64,000 bases of DNA from CAVVEQ01 sp963828855 (GCA_963828855.1 CAWHGB010000002.1:930001-994000); one strand, 5' to 3'; counted from the stretch's first letter, positions 17,001 through 24,998 are shown. Translations and numbers: made by a program. The notes: generated from the sequence alone by a model not told the origin.

Positions 17001-18001
17001 GCTCCCTCACCGGAAAACCTTCCACCCCCATTTCCGCCGCGACTGTACCTCCCATAATACCGGGAGGGAAATCGGAAACGCAAAAACAATACGCCGCGAT
17101 GATGGAGCAGGTTCTCACCCGTGGTCCGGCTCCTGCCGCAGAAACGCCCAAAGCGAAAAAACGCTCCAAGAAAGTGGTGTGGGTTGTGATAGCAGCTTTG
17201 GTCCTGATCCTGCTGTTGATCCTGGCAGCTGTCGGTCTCGGGTTCCTGCCGATGCCCCGGCTCTTCTCGGCGGAAACAGTGACATTTTACAATACGGTCG
17301 AAACACTGCCAGCCGATGTTCCGGTACTTGTTGCCCTGGAGTATTCCCCGGCCTTTGCAGCCGAGCTGCAGCCCATTAGCATCACCACGATGGATCAGCT
17401 TGTCGCCAAAGACGCTCGGGTGAGTTTCATATCCACCCAACCCGCCGGTCCGATCCTTGCGGAGCAGCTCCTCCAGCAAATTCAAACCCGGATTCCCTCC
17501 TATGATATCTCCACAAAGACGGCGAACCTGGGATATCTCGCAGGTGGTTCCACTGGGCTGCAGGGATTCGCCATTCGTCCTGCTGCAGTCATCCGGAATG
17601 GCTGGGACGGGCAGCCTGCCTGGAGTAAACCAGCCCTCAATGGGGTATCCCGCCTGGATCAATTCGCAGCGGTGATCGTCCTTTCTGAAAACGCGGATCT
17701 TTCCAGGGATTGGATCGAACAGGTTCAACCAAGAATGGGCAGCGTTCCGCTCTTGATTGCAACCAGCGCGCAAACCGGTCCACTTCTACAACCCTACACA
17801 GCATCCGGGCAGATCAAAGGTCTGGTTGCTGGGATTTCCGGGGCAGCCGCGTATGAAAATATTCTCGGGAAACCTTCCAAAGGTTCAGAGCTATGGGGGC
17901 TTTACCTTGTGGGACAGGTCTTGGCTATTCTGCTCATTATCCTCGGATTGGTCCTGCGGGTGACCCGCGACCGGCGAAACCAGTCCGGCAGGGAGGGGTA
18001 A
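14051..18001 (+). CDS. 1316-residue zinc-ribbon protein with repeated D-W-L motifs and two membrane helices
   Basis: Residues 1-25: a zinc ribbon (Cys 6, 9, 20 and 23, as CQIC and CSMC). Residues ~30-1035: very long Pro/Ser/Glu-rich, apparently disordered and acidic. It is punctuated by at least eleven short aromatic motifs of the form acidic/Pro-x-W-[LIM]: 'LEWLERV', 'PDWLHNT', 'LSWLNDL', 'SDWMDKL', 'LSWLQDL', 'PDWLKQY', 'QDWLNTV', 'PDWLQEL', 'PDWLSGL', 'PDWISAE', 'PGWLEAL'. Residues ~1040-1063: a basic-flanked membrane helix. Residues ~1065-1280: an extracytoplasmic alpha/beta domain. Residues ~1281-1304: a second helix, then a basic tail. So the N-terminal kilo-residue lies in the cytoplasm as a multivalent scaffold. 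No known function; central gene of the operon. Confidence 0.75.
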   Translation: MPETICQICGTPNQPDAVICSMCHSRLGPPPGRTQSLESPTDQPVSEKENLEWLERVRALNAMDQLAKNGGIPPIQSSPAPIPSPVPDEEVENPDWLHNTRDLSSAQKPASPPPGGEDLSWLNDLRASTGSLAPPSAVPTTAAEVLAAAAFAKHQEEQEEAEKLGETQQLTPRASIPGSASDWMDKLGASGEDKDLKPGFEESFGSPLAEIGAVVNYDIERATGSLGKEQEGEIAESAAVSVQEPPPSGQVEDFPSAPPSETTASPVPPSSPAPATGIDLAFLDSMLATPSVIGETPESPAAENTGAFAQPPAVKQTEDKPEPASTVEPSLSWLQDLQNKPEPTLVQDSDLANQGAESGQKESSLDEIVSVTQTASPVGFPPTSNVIEELSIPTESSPAPASQLTPEELDARLLNQFVSPSPVIEKSPIEPTPQPPHDLKNLPGFSSTGLTGFLGTEAIAGMELEGILPPDSAGEKAQGIPTPEAPASPQEVTPESAHISRPPIQSEVLPSDQVASPAASVQEEPLSVSMPELFVPPEVPPYSPSPQEPLNQPASSQVGESLINTEQAAEVEQVDIGAIQPSVDTPDWLKQYAGEFKIDDAQRSLFPSQESLSKESTADVEFSPSDSLPSSEPSPVEQFTPDVPGPQDFAPSEPQPVVPAAAEIQNQDWLNTVINETPSTPLDLFKDVEEPRFAAPVEESPPPAAPESKPEAWVMEPGQHSGFTGPLPDWLQELESDSEGKSSTGNQQGTVEEPIPDLFVSAPPAADLNSESVPEFLKPQPEVKPDVPGLNDLGIRTEDLFKSSTSPEEPPMPGKEPSLEDYGILPENIFPANPEETPAEPQPDWLSGLPNMKDEGTPAPPLSEALPEQNINEQTPGVAASMLAVNAVNAVSQVAKPQPVRSAAEPSPAVPFGLESLPDWISAERGEGDSADASGDQPAIAQAEMPGWLEALKPVGMAKAAFSGSKPPPAENAPVTGSLKPTTGSLTGKPSTPISAATVPPIIPGGKSETQKQYAAMMEQVLTRGPAPAAETPKAKKRSKKVVWVVIAALVLILLLILAAVGLGFLPMPRLFSAETVTFYNTVETLPADVPVLVALEYSPAFAAELQPISITTMDQLVAKDARVSFISTQPAGPILAEQLLQQIQTRIPSYDISTKTANLGYLAGGSTGLQGFAIRPAAVIRNGWDGQPAWSKPALNGVSRLDQFAAVIVLSENADLSRDWIEQVQPRMGSVPLLIATSAQTGPLLQPYTASGQIKGLVAGISGAAAYENILGKPSKGSELWGLYLVGQVLAILLIILGLVLRVTRDRRNQSGREG

Positions 18002-18004
18002 CCC

Positions 18005-18676
18005 TTGGTGATTCCCGAGCTGGTCTGGATGCTGGTGAGTTTTGTCCTCACTCTGCTGGTATTCAGCTTCATATTCGGGGATAACCCGGTTTTTCGTTTC
18101 ACCCTGGCAATCCTGGTGGGCTCCACAGCGGGTTACTTCGCGGTGATCCTCCTCCAACAGGTCATCGCACCCAAGTTTGTATTCTCCTTTCAATCTGGCG
18201 CATTCCAGCTTGCCGCGATCCCGATCATCCTCAGCCTGCTTCTGTTCCTCCGGCTCATCCCGCGATACGCCCGGCTGGGGAATATATCCATGGGATTCCT
18301 GGTGGGCACGGCTGCCGCGGCGATCATCGGCGGCGCGATCTTTGGTACGCTCATCCCCCAATTTGGCGCTTCCATCAATCAATTTTCTTCGTGGAAATCT
18401 CTCACAAGCGGTGAAGGTGTGATCAAATTTCTGGAAGGGGGACTTATCCTTTTCGGAACTGTAACCAGCCTGATGTATTTTCAGTTCACACAGCGGCAAA
18501 ATAAAACAACCGGGTCTTCTGAATCGAAATGGGGTGAAGCAATTCGTTCATCTGGAAAATTCTTCATCGTGGTGACCTTGGGAGCGGTGTTTGCCGGGGT
18601 TTTTAGCGCTTCCATCACTGCCCTGGTTTCCCGCCTGGTCTTCCTCTGGGAGTCCGTCAGGGTGTTGATCGGGTAG
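18005..18676 (+). CDS. Hypothetical polytopic membrane protein
   Basis: 223 residues from TTG 18005, with an alternative GTG one codon later. About six helices, for example 'LVWMLVSFVLTLLVFSFIFG', 'FTLAILVGSTAGYFAVILLQ', 'FQLAAIPIILSLLLFLRLIP' and a Gly/Ala-rich 'GNISMGFLVGTAAAAIIGGA'. No family recognised; the fifth segment 'FLEGGLILFGTVTSLMYFQF' has small residues typical of tightly packed helices. Gaps of 3 bases to both neighbours place it firmly in the operon, directly before the actin-fold ATPase, so it is a likely membrane partner of that protein. Confidence 0.65.
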   Translation: MVIPELVWMLVSFVLTLLVFSFIFGDNPVFRFTLAILVGSTAGYFAVILLQQVIAPKFVFSFQSGAFQLAAIPIILSLLLFLRLIPRYARLGNISMGFLVGTAAAAIIGGAIFGTLIPQFGASINQFSSWKSLTSGEGVIKFLEGGLILFGTVTSLMYFQFTQRQNKTTGSSESKWGEAIRSSGKFFIVVTLGAVFAGVFSASITALVSRLVFLWESVRVLIG

Positions 18677-18679
18677 CCC

Positions 18680-20401
18680 ATGGCAATTCCTTTTACCAGG
18701 GTATCCTCTCTCCTGGGGGTCGAAATCGGCTCCTGCAACACCCGCGCGGTGCTTTTCGACCAGGCCGCCGGTCAGTTCCATTTCCTCTCCGCCTCCAGCT
18801 CCCCCACTTCCATCATCCACCCCTTCAAGAATATCAACGATGCCCTCCTGCAGGCTTTGATGGGCCTTCAGACGGCTTCCTCCCGCTCTCTCCTGGACGA
18901 TACCTCCCACTTGATCCTGCCTTCGCTCGCCGATGGTTCCGGTGTGGATGGGCTGGTGGTTACCTATTCCGCAGGGAAGCCTCTCCGAATCCTAACCATC
19001 GGTCTGCTTCCGGATTTTTCTGCCAAAAGCGCACTGAAGCTTGCTTCCACCATCCCCGGATGCATCGTGTCAAGTCTCGATCCGGCTGGAACCCCCCGCA
19101 GGGTTGACCAACTCGATGCAATCATCTCCAGCGAGGCGGATATCATCCTATTCGCAGGCGGAACGGATCATGGGTCGGTGAATGCCATCCGAAAGCTGGA
19201 GGACGTGGTCCTGCAGGCATGCAAATCCATTCCACCGGAGCGGGTTCCCACTGTCATTTATGCCGGGAATTCGATCCTTGCTCAAGAGATGGAAGAGCAC
19301 TTTGAGAATATCGCCAGATTTTTCCCGGCCGTGAATATCCGCCCCAAGATCGATTTGGAAGATTTCACTTCTGCGATGGAAGTTCTCAGCGGGGTGGTCA
19401 CCGGTATACGCGCGAATCAGTATGAAGGATTTAAGAATCTACAAAAGATCTGTTCCACTCCACCCATCCCATCCTCCTTCGGTTTCGATCGCATCATACG
19501 CTACCTGAGCCTGCGTTACCCATCTTCAAAAGGTGTGCTCGGCGTGGATTTAGGCGCATCCGCCACAACCCTGGTAAGTGCCTGCCAGGGTTTCTCCGAG
19601 GTTTCCGTGTCGCCTTTCGGTCTTGGCCAGGGGTTAAAACCCTTCCTGGAAAGTCATTCTGCGGATCTGGTCACCCGCTGGTTATCCGAGGAAAGTGCCG
19701 TGGATGCGGCTACGGATTATCTTTGGCAGAAGAATTTATATCCCCAATCCGTCCCGGCCACCGCAGAAACCCTGGATATTGAACAGGCTGCCGCCCGTGA
19801 AATCCTTCAGTCGGGCATGCAGCTGCTTCTCAATCAGGCTGGTTTCAGGGATGCTTGTTATGAATCCATCCTGGTAACCGGTTCAGTGCTCACCCGTACC
19901 CCCCAGCCAGGTGAAGCATTGATGATGGTCCTTGATGGCATCCAACCTGTGGGTGTCACATCGATCATTCTGGATAGAAACGGGCTTGCCTCCCTGTTGG
20001 GTGCGGCTGCGGTCATAAATCCCCTCATCCCTGTCCAGGTGATCGATTCCAGTGCCTTCACCAACCTGGCCACAGTAATTTCCCCCCTGGCAAAAGCCAA
20101 ACCCGGAACCCCCATCCTGAGAGTTTCCATCGATTACGGTCAAAGCAGCGTAACCCGCCTGGATATTAAAATGGGCAGCCTGGTCGCCTTCCCCCTTCCA
20201 CCCGGGCAGACAGCCAGCATCCTTATGGAACCCGCCCACGGGGTGGTGATCGATCCTGTACGCAAGGCCAACGGATTCAAGGTTTACGGTGGGCTTTGCG
20301 GTGTTGTGATAGACGCTCGCGGCCGACCGCTCTTCCTCCCCACCGAAAACGATCTTCGCAGACAAACCCTCCAACACTGGGCTTCAATTATAGGCGCTTG
20401 A
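18680..20401 (+). CDS. Actin-fold ATPase of the GlmL/MutL family
   Basis: 573 residues. Two ASKHA-type halves: phosphate-1 'LLGVEIGSCNTRAVLFDQ', then 'IILFAGGTDHGSVNAI', 'VPTVIYAGNSILAQEM', and a second nucleotide loop 'GVLGVDLGASATTLVSACQG' plus 'SILVTGSVL' (adenosine region). This is the family usually annotated glutamate mutase L. Here no mutase S/E subunits or cobalamin genes are nearby. The neighbours are all membrane proteins, so a reactivase role looks unlikely; a PilM/FtsA-like scaffold or motor role is an inference from fold and context. The C-terminal ~100 residues form an added beta domain ('VVIDPVRKANGFKVYGGLCG'). Confidence 0.75.
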   Translation: MAIPFTRVSSLLGVEIGSCNTRAVLFDQAAGQFHFLSASSSPTSIIHPFKNINDALLQALMGLQTASSRSLLDDTSHLILPSLADGSGVDGLVVTYSAGKPLRILTIGLLPDFSAKSALKLASTIPGCIVSSLDPAGTPRRVDQLDAIISSEADIILFAGGTDHGSVNAIRKLEDVVLQACKSIPPERVPTVIYAGNSILAQEMEEHFENIARFFPAVNIRPKIDLEDFTSAMEVLSGVVTGIRANQYEGFKNLQKICSTPPIPSSFGFDRIIRYLSLRYPSSKGVLGVDLGASATTLVSACQGFSEVSVSPFGLGQGLKPFLESHSADLVTRWLSEESAVDAATDYLWQKNLYPQSVPATAETLDIEQAAAREILQSGMQLLLNQAGFRDACYESILVTGSVLTRTPQPGEALMMVLDGIQPVGVTSIILDRNGLASLLGAAAVINPLIPVQVIDSSAFTNLATVISPLAKAKPGTPILRVSIDYGQSSVTRLDIKMGSLVAFPLPPGQTASILMEPAHGVVIDPVRKANGFKVYGGLCGVVIDARGRPLFLPTENDLRRQTLQHWASIIGA

Positions 20402-20440
20402 TCGCTGGCATGTTTCCTGCATCAATAAGGGGACATGGTC

Positions 20441-21487
20441 ATGCCGATCTCGCATTTTTCCCAGCAGACGCGTATTCGCCGCACGCGCTCCCTCCCCTAT
20501 GAAGGGGAGATCCTGGTACGCAGGGAACAAAAAGTTACAGCGCTGGATACGTTAGGCAATTGCTTTTTCCCCGGCAAACACGAGTTGATTGATCTGCACC
20601 AATCCCTGGGAATCTCCCGCAAAGTCCCTCTGGATGCGATCACTGACCGAACCGCGGGGGAAACACTGCAAAAAGGGGATATTCTTGCGAAGACCGGCAA
20701 GGTGATCAAGAAAATCGTCCGGGCTCCAGCAGATTGTTACATTGAATCCATTGAAGATGGAAAAGTCCTCCTCGAACTCCTCAGTCCCGCCTTTGAATTG
20801 AAAGCCGGGCTGGATGGCGTCATCCGGGAGGTGAATCCCAATTGGTCCGTGGTTGTGGAATCGTTCGGCTGCCTATTGCAGGGCGTGTGGGGAAACGGAC
20901 GCGTCTCCTCCGGGCTGCTCGTCAATACGGTTAAACCGGAGGTTGAGGAATTCACCAGTGGCTGCGTGGACGTGACCATGCGCGGGGCAATCGTGGCTGG
21001 CAGTTTCTGCTGCCGGCAGGAAGCGCTGGAAGCCGCAGTGGATTTTTCACTGCGCGGATTAATCCTTTCCAGCATGTCCTCTTCGTTGGTCGGTTATGCG
21101 TTAAAGATGGAGGTTCCGGTCATTCTCCTGGAAGGGTTCGGCTCGATTTCCTTGAATCCGATCGCCTTGAATCTATTGAATCAGTATGACCGGCAAAATG
21201 CCTGCCTGAACGCCTGCGAGTGGGATGTTTATAACGGGAACCGACCGGAAGTGGTCATCCCGCTACCTGGAACCGGCAGCGATCCCCGAGAAGGCGGGCA
21301 TGTGCGCCAGGGAAGCCGGGTACGGGTGAAAGTGCCGCCCTATACTGGTGCGGTTGGTGTTGTCACCCAGATCCGGGATGGGGATACCACCATACACAGC
21401 GGCCTGCGTGGGTTATGCGCCGAAGTAAAGTTTGACCGGTTACCAGCGAATTCCTTTCCGGTCAGTAACCTTGATATTCTGGAATGA
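20441..21487 (+). CDS. Hypothetical protein with barrel-sandwich-like and KOW-like segments
   Basis: 348 residues from ATG 20441; a second ATG at 20435 is too close to the AGGGG site (20428-20432). No family recognised with certainty. The N-terminal third, 'LPYEGEILVRREQKVTALDT' and 'KGDILAKTGKVIKKIVRAPA', looks like a barrel-sandwich hybrid as in RnfC-like or carrier-type domains. The middle is an alpha/beta segment with Cys-rich 'GAIVAGSFCCRQEALEA'. The C-terminal 'VKVPPYTGAVGVVTQIRDGD' resembles a KOW-type SH3-like barrel. No membrane helix, so it is a cytoplasmic partner of the ATPase encoded directly upstream. Confidence 0.6.
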   Translation: MPISHFSQQTRIRRTRSLPYEGEILVRREQKVTALDTLGNCFFPGKHELIDLHQSLGISRKVPLDAITDRTAGETLQKGDILAKTGKVIKKIVRAPADCYIESIEDGKVLLELLSPAFELKAGLDGVIREVNPNWSVVVESFGCLLQGVWGNGRVSSGLLVNTVKPEVEEFTSGCVDVTMRGAIVAGSFCCRQEALEAAVDFSLRGLILSSMSSSLVGYALKMEVPVILLEGFGSISLNPIALNLLNQYDRQNACLNACEWDVYNGNRPEVVIPLPGTGSDPREGGHVRQGSRVRVKVPPYTGAVGVVTQIRDGDTTIHSGLRGLCAEVKFDRLPANSFPVSNLDILE

Positions 21488-21520
21488 TTCTTGCAACAAT
21501 GACCGGGAGGAGATGAATCC

Positions 21521-22087
21521 ATGAGCATGACGAATCCTGATGACAGCCAGTTTGAAGATTTTATCGAAGAACCGGCGCAAAAACCTACCAGCAACCGCAA
21601 TTTTTATATTGCCATCGGTATCATCGGTTTCATGACCGTCGTTATCCTGGTCGTGCTGGTGATCGTTGCCACCATGGTCGTCCCCGCCCAAAACGCCAAA
21701 CGCAACGCGGAAGCTGCCCAGATCTACGCAGCCAACACTGCAACTTCCATTGCGGCCACTGCCCGCGCTGCAACCGAGCAATTCCTGCTCACACCCAGCA
21801 TCACGCCAACTCCCACCAATCCACCTCCACCTACCGCTACCCCCGTTTTGGCGCTGGGTACACCAATTTCTGAGACGCTTTCAGCCGAGCAAGCTGCTCA
21901 AACCGCGACGGTTGAAGCCATGCTCACCCAAGCTGCCGGAGGTCCGACCTCCACAGCCACACCTTCCAATCTGCCCAATACAGGATTTGCCGATGATTAC
22001 GGCGTTCCCCTGATGATCGGGCTCACCGCTTTGTTTATCGGAATCATTTTCCTCTCGCGCAAGCTGCGATCCTCCTCCTCTGCCTGA
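21521..22087 (+). CDS. LPxTG-type membrane/surface protein
   Basis: 188 residues. An N-terminal cytoplasmic acidic segment precedes a membrane helix (residues ~30-52, 'FMTVVILVVLVIVATMVV'). Then come a coiled, Ala-rich stretch ('AEAAQIYAANTATSIAATAR'), a Thr/Pro linker ('TPTPTNPPPPTATPV'), and a C-terminal sorting signal: LPNTG, a hydrophobic helix (VPLMIGLTALFIGIIFL) and a basic tail (SRKLR). That is the sortase substrate architecture of Gram-positive-type envelopes. No sortase lies in the window. GGGAGG precedes the ATG. It is the last gene of the operon, followed by a strong terminator. Confidence 0.7.
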   Translation: MSMTNPDDSQFEDFIEEPAQKPTSNRNFYIAIGIIGFMTVVILVVLVIVATMVVPAQNAKRNAEAAQIYAANTATSIAATARAATEQFLLTPSITPTPTNPPPPTATPVLALGTPISETLSAEQAAQTATVEAMLTQAAGGPTSTATPSNLPNTGFADDYGVPLMIGLTALFIGIIFLSRKLRSSSSA

Positions 22088-22138
22088 TCCCGCCTCCAAG
22101 CGTCAGGGTTCTGAGTCTCCTTTTTTACCTCCGTTGCA

Positions 22139-22175
22139 GCGAAACCGCCCTTCTTTCAAAGGGCGGTTTCGTTTA
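22139..22175 (+). terminator. Hairpin terminator between convergent units
   Basis: Perfect 10-bp stem (GAAACCGCCC at 22141-22150 with GGGCGGTTTC at 22161-22170) followed by GTTTAAAAT. It closes the eight-gene operon and may also serve the convergent phosphohexomutase gene. Confidence 0.8.
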
Positions 22176-22197
22176 AAATAATTCTGGTTTTGTCGGA

Positions 22198-23658
22198 TTA
22201 CATGAAATCGGTCGTGAGGGTTGCCCCGTAATCCAGCAGAGCTTTCACCATTTCCTGTGAGCGTCCTTCCGCATATACCCGCAGCACGGGTTCGGTCCCA
22301 GAAGGTCTGATGAGCAGCCAGGAATCATCCGCCAGGATGTATTTGATGCCATCGTAGGAAACAACGTTAGCCACCTTCTCCCCGCCGATCGAGGCTGGCG
22401 CTTCCGCGGTCAATTTGCTAGTCATTTTTTCCTTGGCCACCGGGTATTTCAGGCGCAAATCCTTTCGCTCGTAAAATGCCGGACCAACGTCGTGAAGCAG
22501 ATCTTCCACCAACTCGTGGAATGGCACCCTTGCATCCGCCACCATTTCAAGAATCAGAAGCCCAAGAATTACGCCATCGCCTTCGGGGATATGCCCTCGG
22601 AAGGAAATACCGCCGGATTCCTCGCCGCCGATAAGCACATCTTCCTTCAGCATGTAATCGGCGATATGGTTGAATCCCACCGGGGTTTCGTGCAGGGTCA
22701 GACCGTAGCGCGCAGCCAGCCGGTCGATCATGCGGGTGGTGGAAACGGTGCGTACAACCGATCCCTTCCAGCCCTTTTTCTCCACCAGGTAGCGAAGCGC
22801 GAGGGCCATGATCTTGTGCGGGTCGATGAAGTTACCGCGCTCGTCCATAGCGCCAATCCGATCCGCATCACCATCAGTGGCCAGGCCAAAATCACCCAGC
22901 CCGGTGGCAATCGCTCCGGAGAGTGCCCCCAGGTAGCGCGCGATCGGTTCGGGATGCACCCCGCCGAAACCCGGGTTCATTTCGCTGCGGATCTCGCTCA
23001 CTTCGGTACCGCAGCCCTGCAGGATGCCCTTGATCATCCCCCGCCCCGAGCCGTACATCGAATCCACCACCACCCGCATGGGATGCTCGGCGATCTTATC
23101 GAAATCGATCAGGCTGCGAATATGGTCGTAATAGGCTGGAGTGGGATTGAAGCGTTGGATGAGGCCAGCCTCGCGGGCGTGTTCGAAGTCCATCAGGTTC
23201 GGACCCCGTGCGCGCTCCTCATTGTCGTTTAAATAAATTTCAACGCGCTTGCACTGTTCGGGAGAGGCGGAATTCGCGCCAGCCGATTTGAGCTTGACCC
23301 CGTTATAGCGCGGCGCGTTGTGCGAGGCGGTGATCATGATGCCGGCGATGGCATTCAGTTCCCGCACGGCATAGGAGATGACCGGGGTGGGCGCATCCGC
23401 CTGGGCAAGGTAGACCGTGAACCCGTTGGCTGCCAGCACACGGGCGGCTTCGCTGGCGTAACGGTCCGAAAGAAAGCGGGTATCGAAACCCACCACCATC
23501 TTTTTCGGGTCCGGTCGTTTTTCCAGCTTTACTCCGTTGATCCAGGTATCGGATGCCACCGCGTCGGCGATGGCCTGGCTGACAAGCCGCAGGTTTGTGA
23601 AGGTGAACGTGTCTGAAATAACGGCGCGCCAGCCGTCGGTTCCAAAATGAATGGTCAT
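22198..23658 (-). CDS. Phosphoglucomutase/phosphomannomutase family protein
   Basis: 486 residues, all four domains of the alpha-D-phosphohexomutase family. 'GTDGWRAVISDTFTF' opens domain 1; the phosphoserine loop is 'ITASHNAPRYNGVK'; the metal loop is 'ATDGDADRIGAMDE'; the sugar loop is 'GGEESGGISFRGHIPEGDG'; and the C-terminal phosphate loop is 'IRPSGTEPVLRVY'. It interconverts hexose 1- and 6-phosphates and could feed the nucleotide sugars needed by the exopolysaccharide block. GGAGTAATCT precedes the ATG. Glucose versus mannose specificity cannot be read from the sequence. Confidence 0.9.
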   Translation of the reverse strand: MTIHFGTDGWRAVISDTFTFTNLRLVSQAIADAVASDTWINGVKLEKRPDPKKMVVGFDTRFLSDRYASEAARVLAANGFTVYLAQADAPTPVISYAVRELNAIAGIMITASHNAPRYNGVKLKSAGANSASPEQCKRVEIYLNDNEERARGPNLMDFEHAREAGLIQRFNPTPAYYDHIRSLIDFDKIAEHPMRVVVDSMYGSGRGMIKGILQGCGTEVSEIRSEMNPGFGGVHPEPIARYLGALSGAIATGLGDFGLATDGDADRIGAMDERGNFIDPHKIMALALRYLVEKKGWKGSVVRTVSTTRMIDRLAARYGLTLHETPVGFNHIADYMLKEDVLIGGEESGGISFRGHIPEGDGVILGLLILEMVADARVPFHELVEDLLHDVGPAFYERKDLRLKYPVAKEKMTSKLTAEAPASIGGEKVANVVSYDGIKYILADDSWLLIRPSGTEPVLRVYAEGRSQEMVKALLDYGATLTTDFM

Positions 23659-23704
23659 AGATTACTCCGCAATGATTTTCCGGGTGATAGCCGGGACGCC
23701 TATT

Positions 23705-24880
23705 TTACCACCCCGGAGCCGGGGTGGCGGTGGAGAGCAGGTCACGCACGATCCAGCCCTCCCGTCCATCGTTCAACCGAACGTGTGTCCAGGAGGTGGT
23801 ACCATCGTCAAATGAATCCGGCAGGATCACAACCAGGTAGCCGTTGAGCAGGCTGGCGATCACCTGAGCGCCAAAGTTCGGGGATTCTCTAATAATCGCG
23901 CCGGTGCTATCCGGTGCTTTGATATAGGCTTGCGCCAGGGTTGGCTCGATCGTCAGAGTGGGTGTCTCCGTGCTGGTTGGAACGAGTGTGGAGGTGGGCG
24001 TTTCGGTGCCGGTCGGTGCCAGGGTGGGTGTTTCCGTAGCGGTCGGAACCGGGGTCTCTGATGGAACCGGGGTGGGCAGCGCGAGCTGGGTGGAAACCGC
24101 CGAGCCGAATCCGAGCAGGGCGATCAGGATGACGATGCAGATCAGCACAATGGACATGGCCAGCCCGTACCCGAAGGGCGTTTGCGGGCGCAGTTTCATG
24201 AGCACCAGGACGATGGTGACCACCAGCGCGGTCCAGGCCAGGTTGACCAGGTAGACGATCAACCCATCCGGCCACATCCCCGCCACCCGGCTGGTGATGC
24301 CGAACCCTGCCACCGCGATGGGTATATAAAGCTCATAGGCGATGGCGACGCTGGCCACCAGCGGGCGGGTACTGGGATTCTTCACCAGCAGATAGGTGGA
24401 AAGTGCCGCGCCAACGGTGAGCAGCAGGAAATCCGGCCAGGCGAAATAGGTATGGAATAAGGAGTTGGTGAAGATCAAATCGGGGATAAATTTGCTCACC
24501 AACCCGCCGAGTGCCCCGCAGCCGAAAACGATCAGGCTGCCCAACAAGATGCCGCCCAGGCACTGAAGGAAAAACCGCCCCGAGCCAACAACCGTGGCCA
24601 GCCCCAGCCCAAGCGCTGGTCCCATGAACGGGGAGAGCAGTGCTGCAAGGATGAAGATGGCGGGGGCATCAGTGAAAATTGCCACCACCAGCACGATACC
24701 CGCCAGTAGTGAAAAAATAAAGAAATCCCCCGTTGGGACGATCCGCCGTGCCAGGTCGGTCAGAAAGGTCTCGCGCTCACCGTTCTCGTAGGGATAAAGC
24801 TGCCGCCGGGTACGCCTGCGGCGCGCCGGGGGGAGGTTCGTTCCAGCAGGAGGGAGGGGTTCATTAATGGGCAGGCTCAT
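23705..24880 (-). CDS. DUF389 membrane protein with C-terminal SH3-like domain
   Basis: 391 residues from the ATG at 24878-24880; upstream codons in the same frame are Ala/Val low-complexity antisense to the lipoprotein gene. After a basic N-terminus (ARRRRTRRQ) come seven or so helices, including 'FTDAPAIFILAALLSPFMGP', the DUF389 signature around the conserved 'SPFMGP'. A Thr/Pro/Glu linker follows (PTATETPTLAPTGTETPTST), then an SH3-like domain ('GAIIRESPNFGAQVIASLLN' and 'WTHVRLNDGREGWIVRDLL'). The DUF389 plus SH3 combination is unusual. The SH3 part should be extracytoplasmic and may bind envelope polymers. Confidence 0.75.
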   Translation of the reverse strand: MSLPINEPLPPAGTNLPPARRRRTRRQLYPYENGERETFLTDLARRIVPTGDFFIFSLLAGIVLVVAIFTDAPAIFILAALLSPFMGPALGLGLATVVGSGRFFLQCLGGILLGSLIVFGCGALGGLVSKFIPDLIFTNSLFHTYFAWPDFLLLTVGAALSTYLLVKNPSTRPLVASVAIAYELYIPIAVAGFGITSRVAGMWPDGLIVYLVNLAWTALVVTIVLVLMKLRPQTPFGYGLAMSIVLICIVILIALLGFGSAVSTQLALPTPVPSETPVPTATETPTLAPTGTETPTSTLVPTSTETPTLTIEPTLAQAYIKAPDSTGAIIRESPNFGAQVIASLLNGYLVVILPDSFDDGTTSWTHVRLNDGREGWIVRDLLSTATPAPGW

Positions 24881-24998
24881 GGTCTTTTTCCGGGGTCCAA
24901 GTGCTTTCAGGTAAATCCTAAAATTGATTATACATTCCTTTGAAAAGACGCGGCTGGAAGAGGGTAAAATTAGGCAATTCCTGGATCGAGGTACCCCC

